DNA of 64,000 bases from Oasisia sp. SBJ-2009 (taxonomy: Eukaryota; Annelida; Polychaeta; Sabellida; Siboglinidae): the NCBI GenBank assembly GCA_964017155.1, contig OZ024861.1, forward strand, positions 30,556,976 through 30,620,975, in the 5' to 3' direction. A program made the translations under genes and the position numbers. Numbering within the stretch: position 1 is the stretch's first letter; the number at the start of each line of letters is the position of its first letter. Shown here in pieces: positions 12,826-25,980 of the stretch. The notes beneath the pieces are model-generated. The model saw only the letters and a list, made by a program, of their open reading frames with translations, was not told where the DNA came from and ran no database searches.

Positions 12826-12905
12826 ATAATAATAATAAAACTTTATTTTAACACCATCAAATCCGGGACGTCTAGCCCGTTCACGGGTGGGTACATACAT
12901 GTAAA
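12826..12905 (-). mobile_element. Retroelement 3' tail, minus orientation
   Basis: Starts with (AAT)n AAAACTTTATTTTAACACC and continues 'atccgggacg...cgttcacgggtgggtac'. Read on the minus strand this is a body followed by AATAAAG-type signal and a (TTA)n tail. It resembles the tails at 36758 and 55002, which have 'cgggacaataaagttttat' followed by a short tandem tail. Confidence 0.45.
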
Positions 12906-13154
12906 TAACTACACGTTGTCATAATAAATCTGCGTATACTGATTAAATAATGATGCAAGTAATAAAATATTAAGTAGTAATACGCTTTGATAAAAACCGT
13001 GTAGAATATGCTATGTATAAATAAAGTCATATGTGTATTTACACATTAATTATATTCTTTAAAATGATTACAAGATATATGAAATTAGTAACAAAGCACT
13101 AATACTAGCAATACTGTAGTGATAGTAATAAACATAAATAAATAAATATATATA

Positions 13155-13156
<2 letters not shown>

Positions 13157-13235
<79 letters not shown>

Positions 13236-13316
13236 TGGGTGCGCGTGTGCGTTTGTGTGTGCGTTTGTTTGTTTGTTTGTGTGCGTGCGTGCGTGCGTGT
13301 GTGTGTGTGTGTGTGT
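13157..13316. repeat. (TG)n microsatellite
   Basis: Pure GT run followed by GGGTGTGGGTGCGCG and GTTT/GCGT variants. Confidence 0.97.
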
Positions 13317-13384
13317 GGAAAAAACGATTTCTTTACGTCGCGATGATGTCATCTCGTTAAAAATTCAATCACTTTAATTTAAAG

Positions 13385-13985
13385 GACGGTCGTGTACGTT
13401 TGCAGAGTAAAAATGTTACCTGTTTTGCATTGTTCACCGCCCCTACCCCGTCCACCAAAACGTTGAGCTGGCAATTTGGCTGTGACGCGCGAAGTTCCAA
13501 GTTTTGTTCATCAAGACTAGTGCATACGAATGCAGCGGCTCGTTAATTGGTATCTGCTATTCCCTTATATTCTGAAAATGACTTACATTTTTATATGGCA
13601 ACTCACCGGCGTTGTTTTCGCGCAGGAATGTCTATTTGTGAAGTAAATCGGAAAATATCGAAACTATACATTTAATAGATAGGGACGACTCAAACAACCT
13701 GCCGTTTGAGTGCAATATGGCGACGCCCAGTGGTCAATGATATCTAAGTTTGACACATTTATTTCAAATATACCGTGGCTCCGTGCTCATCAAATTATGG
13801 TCACATAATCTCTAAATGGTATGCTCTTGTGTTATGGCAATGGTGGTTCAAGCGTTTCAGCTCCCCTTTCAGTTACAAAATGGCTGCTATAATATAATGG
13901 GTTTGAGAACAAAATAAAAAGTAGAAAATTACAAATTGTCACTGCGCCATACGTCGTCTTGACAAAGCGGGTGATATGGTAGATA
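13385..13985. other. Gene-free stretch, nothing recognised
   Basis: Unique-looking sequence between the GT microsatellite and the LINE nest; no coding signal seen. Confidence 0.35.
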
Positions 13986-13989
13986 GGTA

Positions 13990-14106
13990 TTTGGGGCGCG
14001 GTGGCCGAGTGGTTAGACTGAAGGACTGTTGACCTGAAGAATGTTGTAACAATCGCGGTGCTGACCGATCAGTGGATCGCTATCGATACAGCCACCGTGT
14101 CGAAAC
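13990..14106 (+). mobile_element. tRNA-like/SINE-like head fused to a LINE fragment
   Basis: Begins GGGGCGCGGTGGCCGAGTGG, which resembles the 5' half and A box of a Leu/Ser-type tRNA. It ends in the word GCCACCGTGTCGAAAC just before LINE endonuclease-related coding sequence. The same head-plus-word arrangement is found on the minus strand at 17103-17220. No clean B box is visible in this copy, so it is decayed. Confidence 0.5.
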
Positions 14107-15060
14107 TTGGGCAATTTCGTTCACCTGGCGTTGCCTCCTTCCAGCCCGCAGCGGTCAGCATGGAACGATATAGACCAATAGGCCAGACAGATGTAACAGT
14201 CATCGACCAAGTCAATATTGGAAGTGACCACAGAAATGTAATGAGCAACATCAAACTGGACATAGAGGTGGACAGGAATACGTTGATGAGCAAAAGACCA
14301 CCAAGAGTAGATACAACACAAATAGAATCAAAGAAGATGGAATTATACCTAGAACTGCGAAATAAATTTGAGACACTAAAAGAACTAGACGACATCGACA
14401 TCACGAGAGAAAACGCCATGTATATATGATCCAACAAAGCGCGACAAGCGTAACGAAAGCAATTAACAAGCAAGTAATTTTGACGATATCGTCATTAACA
14501 CGAGCCGTGATGACGAAATGAGAAGAATATCTGGAAAACGGCGGCCATAAAAAGGAATAGAATAAGCAGAAGACCACCAGGAAGAAGCAAAGGAGGACAT
14601 TAGGAAGAAACAATCGTGGCTGACATCAAAGAACCTCAGATCTAAAGTCAGAAGGATGGAGAACTTGGCTAGTACAGACTACAGACTGATTACACTTCCA
14701 GACAAGCACAGTAGAGAGATACAAGTTCAATGTAAGATCGCAAAGCGGATACAGGATTCTACATCGTGCTATAAGACCGTGAATGCAGTAAACCATAATC
14801 CATTCTGCTCTGCGTGGCGTTTATTTGTCGTCTACGAGAAGACTTTCGAATCAGTGAAAACCATAGCAGTACTGTCCTAGAATCAGTAACAGGGGATGGA
14901 AGACGTATATGTCGAACTCCTGAAAAGCAGTTATACCATAAACGCGATGACAGTCTACCTACACGAAACCAGCAAGATGTGCATCAGGAAAGAACGACAG
15001 GGAGACGCCATATCGCCCAAGCTGTTTAAGGCAGCAATCTAAAACATATTCCTAAGACTG
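14107..15060 (+). pseudogene. RTE-like LINE fragment, broken
   Basis: A frame from 14058 to 14429 encodes a segment with DVTVIDQVNIGSDHRNVMSN. This is the end of the endonuclease and the linker of RTE-type 'endonuclease-reverse transcriptase' proteins. Matching pieces then continue in other frames: a DYRLITLPDKHSREIQ-like stretch near 14680, FESVKTIAVLS near 14845, and remnants of the RT block around SPKLF near 15020. There are several frameshifts and stops, so the copy is dead. It stops abruptly at about 15060, where an oppositely oriented copy begins. The clade call rests on remembered motif similarity. Confidence 0.75.
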
Positions 15061-15061
15061 G

Positions 15062-17102
15062 TCTGTGTAGTGTCCCGTGGTTGGGCGAAGGCCTCACCAT
15101 GCTGCTTCCACATCTGCATATCTTGCGCTATCCTCTGCCAAATGGTACCCTTCCAGTAATCATCTCGTTCGTCTCTCAACCATCTCGCCGGCCTTGCTCT
15201 AAGTATTTTCCTTTCGTAGGGTTTCCAAGTGGTGACACGCAGTGTCGATCGGTTATCTCGTATCCTGCTCACGTATCCACTTCCGTCTTGTGACTTGTTC
15301 CATCACGTCTGTGACCTTTGTCTTTTCTCTTACTCAGATGTTTGTTTTTCTGTCCCGGTATGTGATGTTTAACATACTCCTTTCCATCTTTATTTGTGCG
15401 GCTGCTAGCTTGTTCTTTGCTTGGGTGGTGAGTGCCCATGTTTCCGCGCCGTATGTCATTGCTGGAAGTATGCATGGGTTGTAGACCTGTCTCTTCAAGC
15501 ATGTTCCATTGTTACCTTTGAAAATGCCGCGGTGCTTGGCGAATGGTGTCCATCCGGCCGTAATTCTTATTTCAATCTCGTTGTCGTAGTTTTTGTCTCT
15601 GGTAGATATAGCTTTCAACGTTCTCGATCTGAGTGTTGTTGACATATATTGGTGTGTCGTTTTCCATCTTCACCTTTGGTCTTCGACTTGCTCATCTTCA
15701 GACCTTGGTTTTCACTTTCATCGGCTAATTCCTGTAGCATTTGTTGTAGCTCATGTGGTGTATTAGCGCATATGAGTATGTCGTCGGCGAAGCGAAGATG
15801 ACTAAAATATTCACCGACTATTTCCAAGCCTCTTTCTTGGTTTCCCTAATCAGTCGTCGGAATATGCTTTCGAGTGCTGCCGTGAACAGGTTTGGCGATA
15901 TGGTATCTTCCTGTCGTACCCTTCTCCTGGTGTTGATCTTGTTGCTTTCTTTGTTTAGGTGGACTGTCATCGAGCTATTGGTGTAGATTTCCTTCAGGAG
16001 TTCGATGTACACACCTTCTATCCCCTGTTCTTGAAGCGAGGTCAGTACTGCTTGAGTTTGCACCGAGTCGAAGGATTTCTCGTAGTCGATGAATGCTATG
16101 CAGAGTGTGACATTATATTCTCTGCACTTCTCATTCAGTTGGCTTACGACGTGGATGTGGTTTATCGTTGAGTATCCGCTTTTGAATCCAGCTAGCTCTC
16201 GTGGCTGGTTTTCGTCGAGTGTTTTCTCTAACCTTTTCGTTAGTGCTTTCGAGAGTACTTTATAGATGTTTGATAGTAGACATATCGGTCTGTAATTCTT
16301 GACGTCTTTATGATTTCCCTTCTTGAAGATTATCATCATCTTATCGTTCTTCCACGCTGTGGGTATTCGTCTTTCTGACAAGCATTTAGTGTACAGCTTG
16401 GCAAGTGTCTTCGAGATGGTATCTTCTCCTGCTTTCAATGTCTCGATGTTTATGGTCGTTGCTTGTTGCTGTCGTATTCTTCATATCTCGTAGTGCTGCT
16501 TCCACCTCCCATGATGTTATCTCTGGTACATCTTTTGGGTCAGTGTGGATTATGGTATTCTGTTCTCTGTCGTATAGCTCGGTGTATAATTCCTCTATTC
16601 GTTCTATGATCTTATCTTGATCATGGATTTCTCTACTCTGCTTGCCAGGGGTGTGATCAGTCTGTCTTGGCCTAGCTTCTTCGTTCGTCGGACTTTCTTC
16701 AGGCTGTTTGATGCCATGATCGTTTCTCGTATGATATATTGGTTGTATATCCTGATGTCCTCTCTTGCTTTCTTTTTGATGATCTTGCATATTTCTGCGT
16801 ACTCTATTCGTTTTTTATTGTCGCCGTTTCCCGCCATTTCACTTCGTATCTCGTCTTGGTGATTATATCCTCGATTTCTGTGGTTTGTTAATTGCCTTAG
16901 CTATTCTTGACGCGCTTTGTTGGATCATGTTTGTGTTGGTTTCGCTCATGGTGTCGATGTCGTCTAGTTCTTGTAGCGTCTAGAATCGGTTGCTCAATTC
17001 GAGTTGGAATTCGATATTCTTTGATTCTATTCGTGTGGCATTTACACTTGGTGGCCTCTTGGTCATCACTGATTTCCTTTCCACCTCTACGTCCAGTTTT
17101 AT
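15062..17102 (-). pseudogene. RTE-like LINE reverse transcriptase, broken, minus strand
   Basis: Read from 17100 down to 15062. The order is: linker with ATRTRRHRHHERNQ; RT fingers near 16790-16390 (REIHDQDKIIERIEELYTEL); RT palm at 15818-16438 with AFIDYEKSFDSV and DTISPNLFTAALESIFRRL; the catalytic FADD box at about 15780 (HLRFADDILICANT); then the C-terminal part with YGAETWALTTQAKNK near 15450 and an arginine-rich end near 15150. At least five frameshifts or stops separate these frames, so no functional protein can be made. It is longer and better preserved than the plus-strand copy next to it. Confidence 0.85.
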
Positions 17103-17660
<558 letters not shown>

Positions 17661-17709
17661 TCATGTCGACATCATAGCTTTCAATGTTCTCAGTCTGCTT
17701 GCATATTGA

Positions 17710-17765
17710 CACACACTCGCACGCACGCACGCACGCACGCACCCACCCACCCACCCACACACACA

Positions 17766-17855
<90 letters not shown>
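17710..17855. repeat. (CA)n microsatellite between inverted LINE arms
   Basis: Begins CACGCACGCACGCACG, then CCCACCCACC, then a pure CA run. It is bracketed by about 32-bp inverted arms (17663-17695 and 17858-17890) that are both LINE-derived. Confidence 0.95.
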
Positions 17856-17856
<1 letters not shown>

Positions 17857-18165
17857 AGACTGAGAACATTGAAAGCTATGTCGATATGAGACATCGATGC
17901 ATCATCAAAGACCAAAGACTAAACCAAGCACCTCGTAATTTTTGAATATGCCTGAAGAACAAGTCTACTACTCGCGGAAACATGGACACAGATCAAACAG
18001 ACACAGAGCAAGCACAAGCAAACACGGAAAGGAGTAATGTAAACGTCACATATCGTGACAGATAAGGACACATCTGGGTAATAGAGAAGAGAACGGTCAT
18101 AGACTTGATTTATTAAATCACAAGATAAAAGTGGACCTGGGCAGGGCACATCGGTAGAATACGAG
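17856..18165 (+). pseudogene. RTE-like LINE C-terminal fragment
   Basis: The plus-strand translation reads [18 protein letters not shown], then after frameshifts an ETWTQ segment, and ends with KWTWAGHIGRI near 18150. Each matches the order of the RTE C-terminal region (ENVESY..., YGAETWALT..., KWTWAGH). It could be the 3' part of the plus-strand copy at 14107-15060, split apart by the minus-strand copy and microsatellites. Confidence 0.7.
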
Positions 18166-18394
18166 AAATTAGTTTATTCTCATTTAATGTTTTATTACAG
18201 TACATGCCTGTTTGGGCTTAGATCCAGTATTGGCCATTACATAGATTTGTGGTAATAAAGTGCTGCCATCTGACGGTACCTTGATAATCAAAGCGACTTA
18301 TTTCGTTGCCAGCATCGTACGCGTTTGTAATCGAAAGACGGTTCTTGCTAACCAGCCATTTTTAGTTGCTCTTATGTGGAATAAGGGTAAGGTT

Positions 18395-18422
18395 TATATT
18401 TGGGTTAGGGTTAGGTTGAAGG
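18395..18422 (+). repeat. Short telomere-like motif
   Basis: GGGTTAGGGTTAGG within an otherwise ordinary segment. Only about two TTAGGG units, so it may be chance. Confidence 0.35.
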
Positions 18423-18949
18423 TACATTTGACAAGAGTAACATTATGTGTTTTACATGCATTTGTACGTGAGTGGTTAGCAAGAAAGGTCTTCCCTCAAC
18501 AAATATTGGAAGGATTCAGCCCCAAAAACATCCCTTCCTCCCGGTTCCGACGCCTGCTCGGTAAATGCCAAGGGAGACGATGAAAACCGCTAATAAAATT
18601 TGGCGAGGACAATATAATTATCATGAATACGCGTGGAGATTTAGCGGGATTTGGGCGGTAGTTGGGAATGGGAGCACGCAACAGAATGTGGAGTTGACAA
18701 TGACGGTGGACGCAGCATTGCAGAAGATTCAGTACATGACGGCAGAACAGAACCGGGGACGAGCACCAACTATAATGTATATGAGGGTTGCGCCTGTGTG
18801 GTTGCACCTTGCAAGGTCTGGATATTGTTGTGATTTTCTATAAGTTGTGACCGTCGTACACTTATAATTTTATGAGGTGTGTTTTGTGAAATACCTGCAC
18901 TGCACACTTTGAGTATATAAACGATCGTGTTGAACATCACGATGCAACA

Positions 18950-19740
18950 AATCATTTTATTGTCGTGTACCGTCCGCCGACATCCATTCAGAACGGATTC
19001 GGAATAAGTGTCTTCATCCAAGAGTGGTCATTTTTTGTTGAGCATGTGGCAGTTGAATGCGCAGACAGCATCGTCGGGGATGTCAACTTTCATCTCGACT
19101 CGGACACCAACGCAGACGCCAGAAGGTTCAAAGATTCGCTCTCCACCTGCGGACTCAAGCAACATATCAATGAACCAACTCATATAAGGCCGTACGCTGG
19201 ATGTCGTGATAAATACTAAAGAACAATATTCACGACCCATTGCAATCTGCCTACAGAAAACAACACTCAACCGAAACAGCTTTAATCAAGATACAAAATG
19301 ACATCATCCAGACACTGGACATTGGACGTGTAAATCACGTGTTGCAGCGCTTGTTTTTGTTAGCTTTGTCAGCAGCGTTCGACACGATTGATCACGCCAT
19401 TCTCCCCGAGAGACTGAAAGAAACACATGGCATTTCTGGCGATGCACTGTTATGGATGGCATCGTATTTGCGCCTGCGATGCCAACAAGTCATCATTGGT
19501 GAAGATGCTTCGGCTGTGGCGTCCCACAGGGGTCGGTGCTCGGCCCAAAACTTTACTCACTTTACACACGACCACTCGGAAACATTATAAGGCATCATAA
19601 ATTAGACGTGCACTTTTATGCCGACGACACACAATTATATGTCTATTTCATGAATAGTGACCGTGAAGAACGTACAGCAGCAGTTACCCGGTTGAATGAT
19701 TGCATCAAGGACATTCGTGGATTTGACGTATTGTGAATGT
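18950..19740 (+). pseudogene. CR1/L2-like LINE remnant (endonuclease end plus RT)
   Basis: The first part (18965-19219) encodes the end of an AP-endonuclease with IVGDVNFHLDSDTNADARRF. An internal deletion then joins it to RT: QSAYRKQHSTETALIKIQND at about 19240, AAFDTIDHAIL at about 19375, then, after a frameshift near 19536, VLGPKLYSLYTRPLG and the catalytic FYADDTQLY box near 19620. The LDLSAAFDTIDH and YADDTQLY signatures are typical of CR1/L2 elements. The copy is dead because of the deletion and frameshift. Confidence 0.85.
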
Positions 19741-20019
19741 GAACTGTGTTGGCTTGTTGGATTTCGTTACATTGGCCTCGCTACAACAGTGTGGTTACAG
19801 TGAAGGTGTCACGTCACGCAAGCACATTTAAGTAGGAGAGACAGTTTTTTGATATAATAATTATTATCAAGTTTCTCATTCTACTAAAGTAGTTCTCTGT
19901 CGACGTGTCATGGCCATCAACGCAAAGGCAATGCCTTCATCCAGCACATACGTACAACACACATTTATGGATGTCATGCAGAACATGTGCATGCGAATAC
20001 GCATGCACGCACACAAGCA

Positions 20020-20178
20020 CGCATATATACAAACGCGCGCGCGCTCACACACTCACACCTACACGCACGCACGCACGCACGAACGCACGCACGCGCGCTC
20101 ATTTCATGTTGGTCTGCTACGATCACGTACTGTATAATGTGTCAAGAAGTGTACAAACATGTTGCCATTCAAAGACTG

Positions 20179-20217
<39 letters not shown>

Positions 20218-20250
20218 GGCGGGCGGGCGGGCGGGCGGGCGGGCGGGCGG
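20020..20250. repeat. GC-rich simple repeats (CACG)n, (GCGT)n, (GGGC)n
   Basis: CACGCACG runs near 20060-20095, (GTGC)n near 20180-20215 and (GGGC)n near 20216-20250. Confidence 0.95.
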
Positions 20251-20450
20251 CACACAGAGAGACATACTAATTTTTTTAATCACAAATTGTTAATTATAGG
20301 TAACATAAATGTAAAGGTCATGATTTAATGAGGGAATACTGTCATCTATGTACTACACTCTGTATTCCTAATTAGCAACTGTATGCATAGCTCATTTTTA
20401 TAATGTGCATGTATACTGCAAGTATGTTCTAGGTACAATGTTTAATTATG

Positions 20451-20510
20451 CAAAATGTTTTGCTCGTTTCTGTGGGCAAATAAAGTTATTATTTATTCCT
20501 TGGACAGACC
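20451..20510 (+). mobile_element. LINE-type 3' tail
   Basis: GGGCAAATAAAGTTATTATT looks like the poly(A)-signal-bearing tail of a CR1/L2-like element. It may be the 3' end of the remnant at 18950. A similar tail, ATAAATAAAGTTATTATT, occurs near 23540. Confidence 0.4.
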
Positions 20511-20869
20511 TAAGTTAGTATTAGTCATATACCATTTATGAAAGGGCATACATTTAGTGTCATTTTAGAGGTCCTGTGGGCTGTGGATGGGTATTTTGGT
20601 GATCTTCGAGGGAGAGAGTAAATCAAGTTTTTAAGAGTGTCGAGTGCTTGGTAAAATTGCGAACATCGCGGAATTTAATTAATTTTAAAGATGGGTCGAC
20701 CGCAAAAGCTGCCTGACAAATAATATGACCCAATTTTTCTTTTTATGTTATCAATTGTGGTCACTTAGTAAGGCATCATATGACTGTTAGCAATATTACA
20801 GAAGCGTATTTTGTTTAGTAAACACAACCAATGACTAACAATTAATGTCCTCTTTCTATTTGTAGCATT

Positions 20870-21330
20870 TCATAAACGTGGCGCCACATGGTGGATTGAC
20901 AGGTGCGAGAGACCACCATCACGCCCCCTGGTGACCTTCGGTGCCCTAAGATTGTGAACGAGAGTTGGACGTGATTCCGGAGATATACGTCAGAACCGAT
21001 ACTGCGAAGGTGTTGTAAACAAGTCGAGGTGAGTGCGCATTTCTCTTAGATTCTTCCTAGTCACTGTCTTTGTATATTGCGCATAAAATATAACAGGAAG
21101 TCGTTGTCACGTTGTTGCTGTCGTTTTGGTTAGCTGCACGTAAGTTATTTAAAAGCGGCAGGAATTGGTTTGCGCGCCAGGACGGGAGGCCGGCGTTAAC
21201 ACTAACTGGGCTGGACCCCGGGGGTTAGCGGCTCAACTTCAAGCTCTGCCAATGACAGTCGCAATGTTGTTGTGTTGATTGCGATGAGCCAACGTTGCCG
21301 ATCCAAGGCCAACTTTCGAGAAGCAGTTTA
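20870..21330 (+). promoter_or_regulatory. CpG-rich block with candidate untranslated first exon of CPT1
   Basis: CpG and GC content rise between about 20870 and 21330. A strong donor, CGAG|GTGAGTGCG, lies with its GT at 21029-21030, preceded by about 150 bp without a long open frame. It is the best donor I noticed upstream of the coding exon that starts at 28624, and the orientation is right. The link to CPT1 is inference; no transcript evidence is available here. Confidence 0.3.
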
Positions 21331-21808
21331 TCGCAGTCATTTCCGTTGACTATTTATGTTCTTTTATTAATCATTTAATAAGGTTCAGATAATGTCACAG
21401 AATCACAATATTAATAATTTTATCATTTCTTTGATAGTTAATTTTAGACTTGACTTCAAAGGCTAAGATAAAAATAAAGGGTGCTGACCCTAATCACAAG
21501 TGATTTCACAACGTCCCAAGGATATGCTTCAACCTTGGCAGTACCTACCCAGCAGATGCTGGTAATACTTTAGGGGTACCATTATTTTTCAATGATAATA
21601 AAAATGTCCTTATTAATTTGAGTTAAATTCAGGGTCCTCTACCGACAAAAAATGAATGACAAGCTTCTTACATAAGCTTCATAAGAGATTAGCTACCAGC
21701 TTCTCTCTGAGAGTCTGCCTTCTGTTCATCCTGCTGCTAGTGCTGACCATAGCAATCGTCTGCATAATTACGCACATTGTCTCCTTGTACCTGTAGTTTC
21801 CTTGTAAC

Positions 21809-22157
21809 TACCCAGCAAACTAGGAACCATTTCTGAACCAGTTGGCGCGTATCATACTGGTTCATAATTGGTACCGCTCCACCAGTATGTGTATACACGT
21901 GAATACACGTGTTCTGCCTCTAGTCACGAGTTTTTAACAAGTTTGTCAAGAGTCGTACTTGGTAAGAAATGGTACACTTTCACTGGCACGTGTCATCATG
22001 TGAAAAACTCGAGATTTCATGGTAAGCACATGTCGACACACCAAATTTGTTCACAGAATCCGGTAAATTCATGTACGGAAACACGTGAATTGAGCCAGTT
22101 GAACTCATGAATTCACTTACAGAACATGTTAAATCAAAGGTTGTTGTTTGCTGGGTA
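21809..22157. mobile_element. Fold-back element C (MITE-like)
   Basis: Ends are perfect 12-bp inverted repeats: TACCCAGCAAAC at 21809-21820 and GTTTGCTGGGTA at 22146-22157. The 349-bp interior has no coding signal and contains repeated ACACGTG words. Confidence 0.6.
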
Positions 22158-23327
22158 CCTCCGTTTAACGTCTTGGTGGAACATTATTATCTGTCATCTA
22201 CGGATCTGTCATAATAACACGATGCTCAAAGTCAGGATAATATCTATGTAGGTTCCCAAGTGCCAAAAATCCGAAGTGGCCAATCTATCCTCCAAAGCCG
22301 AGTGATGTGGTGTGGTGTATTTACTTCTTAATTTCAGTTTAGTATTCACTCCAAAATTCTGTATATAAAGGACGCTGTAAAATTTATTCTGTGTACAAGA
22401 TTTTTTTTTAATGTGCCATCTTCGTGATTAATTCATTTGTGCCGTTACAATATAACCCATATTTTAATAGGATATGTATAATAGCTTTTAATGTTAGTTA
22501 TTTTTCATATATTCCTGTGCGTACATGTCAGTATGGTGGACCGGTATTGGAGACGAGAGCACAGACATGACTTGTAGTGTTAACAGCATTCATTATCTGG
22601 GCCTGTTGTGATCAACAATAATGCACTAATCAATACAGGCAGCAAGCAATACAGGGGTCAGTCTTGTAGCGGTCAGTCCTAGTCCTGTGTGATTGGACAG
22701 TGGTCAGTATGAGATAACTGGAAAGTGGTCAGTCTGATATGAGTTACCACTGGTCAACCTGGCGGACCCTCAAACTAGATGACCACTGGTCAGCCAGTGC
22801 TGTCTAGGGCCATCAGTATCTGAATATCAGCCGTGGTGTATTTATACCTGGCCAAGGTCAGTAGGTCAGCCAGGGATGTGCCTAGTGATCCAGGATGTGG
22901 TCAGTCCACAGTGAAACCATAAGTGTGTCTATGACATCATCCATGTGTGTGAGGAAATGTTTGTAAGCCTATGTGGGTGGTTGATTTCTGCCTGCCTGAA
23001 TGCCACCAACTGCATTTCTATAACTTCATTGAATGAAGTGAACATTGTTGGTTATTTGAATGCATTTTCCTGTTCTGTTGAATAGGGGAAATAGTGTTGC
23101 TCTAACAACTTGTAAATAACCGATGTCTTGCCATGCATATAATTCAGTTTCATAAAAACATTGTCTAACTGTTATCAGTGTAGTTCTGTCAGGTTTGGTA
23201 ATAGTTTCCACATAGACGGTTTGCATCACATGTAGAGTAACTCCTTTGTTAAACAAATATTTTTTCTTGTTAAACATTTATAGTTTTTTCCTACCAGACT
23301 ACAGTGTTTATACTGTAAGCTAGACAA

Positions 23328-23384
<57 letters not shown>

Positions 23385-24300
23385 ATATGTTTTATCTAAA
23401 TCATTACGTTTTTTTCTGCAATTGGAGGATTTATTATTTAACTTATGAAAACAATGTCAGATTTATCTCACAACAAACAGATTTGATGAATGCATGCATT
23501 GTAAACACTTCTCAACAGAGGATACTTTGAATTTTTATGTATAAATAAAGTTATTATTTATTATTGTATTGTCATCCAGAAGCTAACTGCCATTTTGTAC
23601 AGTGTATTAGTCATATCATAGATTGTAATTGGTCTGTGAGAGACTGGGACACTACGAATGTGAGACTGTGAGTGTTAATTTGCATAACTCACTTGCACAA
23701 ATTCTACAGTTTGCGTAACAACTGTCAAACATTACATCTTGAAGAGGCTAGAGCATCTGTAAAAAGCAAAACCCCAAATAACGGAGTTAAACCAACATTG
23801 GTTCCCGTCTGACTACAAGTAATTTGAGATTGCTCTCTAATCCCCTACTAACCAAGGCAGTGTTAATCCACAAATTGCAATTACCACTAGTCTGAACACT
23901 GAGCTGCTATACTCTGCTTACTGAAGAGTTCCTAATGCAATATGTTGTTGCCTCTCGTCAGCTGTTCCTAATGTAATATGTTATTGTCTACAGTTTGTCC
24001 CCAGGCTGAGAACGCTTTGTGTCAGTTTACCTCGGGTCCCTGTTTACCCCACTTCTGTGCTTATATGTGTGTGTGGGTCTCGGCTGGCTTACATCTCATT
24101 GCCACAGTTTGGCAGTGAGACAGCATTGGGCATAATCATAGACAGAAGCATCTAGCCCAAGGCTTGTCACTGCTGCATTGGTCGGTTGGTTGCTTGATTT
24201 CTCTTCACCACATAACTCATAATTTAACCTTCATTTGTTATATAGCAGTGGTCTGGTAGGTCCACATTCTTGCAGTGTCATGTAGTGGGACCAATGTGTA
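22158..24300. other. Gene-free stretch with diverged 'tggtcagt' repeats
   Basis: Between 22640 and 22900 the words 'ggtcagt', 'gaccactggtcag' and 'agtggtcagt' recur irregularly, a decayed short tandem array. A (TA)n run lies at 23333-23381 and a LINE-like tail near 23540. No host coding sequence seen. Confidence 0.5.
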
Positions 24301-24309
24301 CATGTGTGT

Positions 24310-24340
24310 GTGTAAATATATATATATATATATATATATA

Positions 24341-24415
<75 letters not shown>
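24310..24415. repeat. (TA)n(CA)n microsatellite
   Basis: A short TA run followed by an uninterrupted CA run of about 70 bp. Confidence 0.97.
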
Positions 24416-24417
<2 letters not shown>

Positions 24418-24962
24418 ACATCATGAAGCTAATATGTAAGATAAGAACACAAATTGAGGTAAATATGACCATGACGTCCTGATTTGACTTAAATTGAGAA
24501 TCAGCAAGATGTATGTATTAGATATGCAGGACATTTGTTCTACTCCGTTAAACTCACTGCCGGTTAAAGTGTGGGGTTCACATTTATGTAATGATATTAG
24601 ATTTACCTTGCTGGTTGAGAGCAGTAGGTAACATATATATCAGTTTAGTATAATGGTAACTATAATAATAGAGGTAGATTGGCACTAGCTAGAAGCTAAC
24701 ATAACCCAAGAGTCTTATGGCTACACACAATTTCTTTCAAAGTAAAATCCAACAGAATATTTAGGCTTAATCTATGAAAATGCAAGGCAGTATGTAACAT
24801 AGACAACGTGTACTAGTATTGTCCCATCTCACAATAAAGTTGCGGTTTTTAATTCAAATTCAGACATACTTGTAGCAAAACAAGCCATTCTGTAGATGGA
24901 GACTCCAATCAGGTTACATTTCAGGAGGTTGGAAAGTTCCATTTACTACTGTCAGTAGAAAT

Positions 24963-25194
24963 AGCTTTATGTAGAGACCCGTCCCCCCATCATTTGGACA
25001 GGTAAAAACGTACATGGATGGGTAGAAATATGGGTGGACGGGTGGTGGACGGGTAAACAAATGAAGGAACAAAAAAAGGTCTTCCAAAACCATAGATCTT
25101 GTTAGTTATGCCTTGAAAGTGAGGGTAAATTGTGTCACATGTGTGTTTCTAGCCCATTTGACTGGCAATTATTTTATCCTGCATAAAGCCCTGA
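24963..25194 (+). mobile_element. Short element B, copy 2
   Basis: Starts AGCTTTATGTAGAGACCCG and ends CCTGCATAAAGCCCTG. It has the same internal order as copy 1 but lacks about 50 bp before the right end. The left flank contains ACTGTCAG and the right flank ACTGTCAC, a possible target duplication. Confidence 0.7.
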
Positions 25195-25980
25195 CTGTCA
25201 CAACGACAACTTTGATAAAAGGGGAATTTATTGGCTGTGCATTCATAGCTACATTGACAATGACAAATGGGTGTTTGTTGGTCTTGATGCTGACACTAGG
25301 TGCATGGACATAAGTCAGCGGAGGTAATGTTGCGTGTTTACGTCTATGCGGGCCCCAGCTGTCCTGGAATGGGGTTGCCCTAACTGCCCCAATTCCCTGA
25401 CCAACCCTGTACGTGCTCTGTCCACTGATAGTCATCCTGGCTTGACCGATAGGTGAGTTGAGGTAACTCCTCTTGGTGACCAATCTAGCTGGTCCTCAGA
25501 TGACCACAGGCTGGACCAGAGCTGACCAGTCTAGTTGTGATAAAGAGAATCACTGCTCTCACTTGTAGGAGTAATCTTTTGTCTTCCATTTGGATGAAGG
25601 GGTGGGTATGGTGGGGTGAGGGTACTGATAGTTCTATAGGGTGGGGCAACTTTTGTTTGCAGAACAATCCCGTAGTGTTGATTAGCTTTCATTTCCTGTA
25701 TCAGGTACAACACATCAGAGATGTTACACTTACTAAGATGGAGCTACTCTGTCTGTGTTCCTAATTATACTTACTATGAGTCAGTGCCAGATCAGATGGT
25801 TTGTAAACCCTGTGTAAGTTGTAAATCACAGCACCTGACAACTGCCAAGGTGTGGTTTTTACCAGTCACAGCAAAATCCAGATTGGTTCCTCTTTCGTTT
25901 CACTTTGTAAGGAATTATGGTTGCATAAATTCCTTGTAATTACTTTTCATGAAATACTATAATTATTATACATGAAGTCA
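25195..25980. other. Gene-free stretch, nothing recognised
   Basis: Plus-strand frames up to 75 codons (25537-25764) match nothing I know. The region lies between two mobile elements, upstream of CPT1. Confidence 0.35.

Noticed and set aside
18395..18422. Interstitial telomere array
   Set aside because: Only about two TTAGGG units; likely chance.
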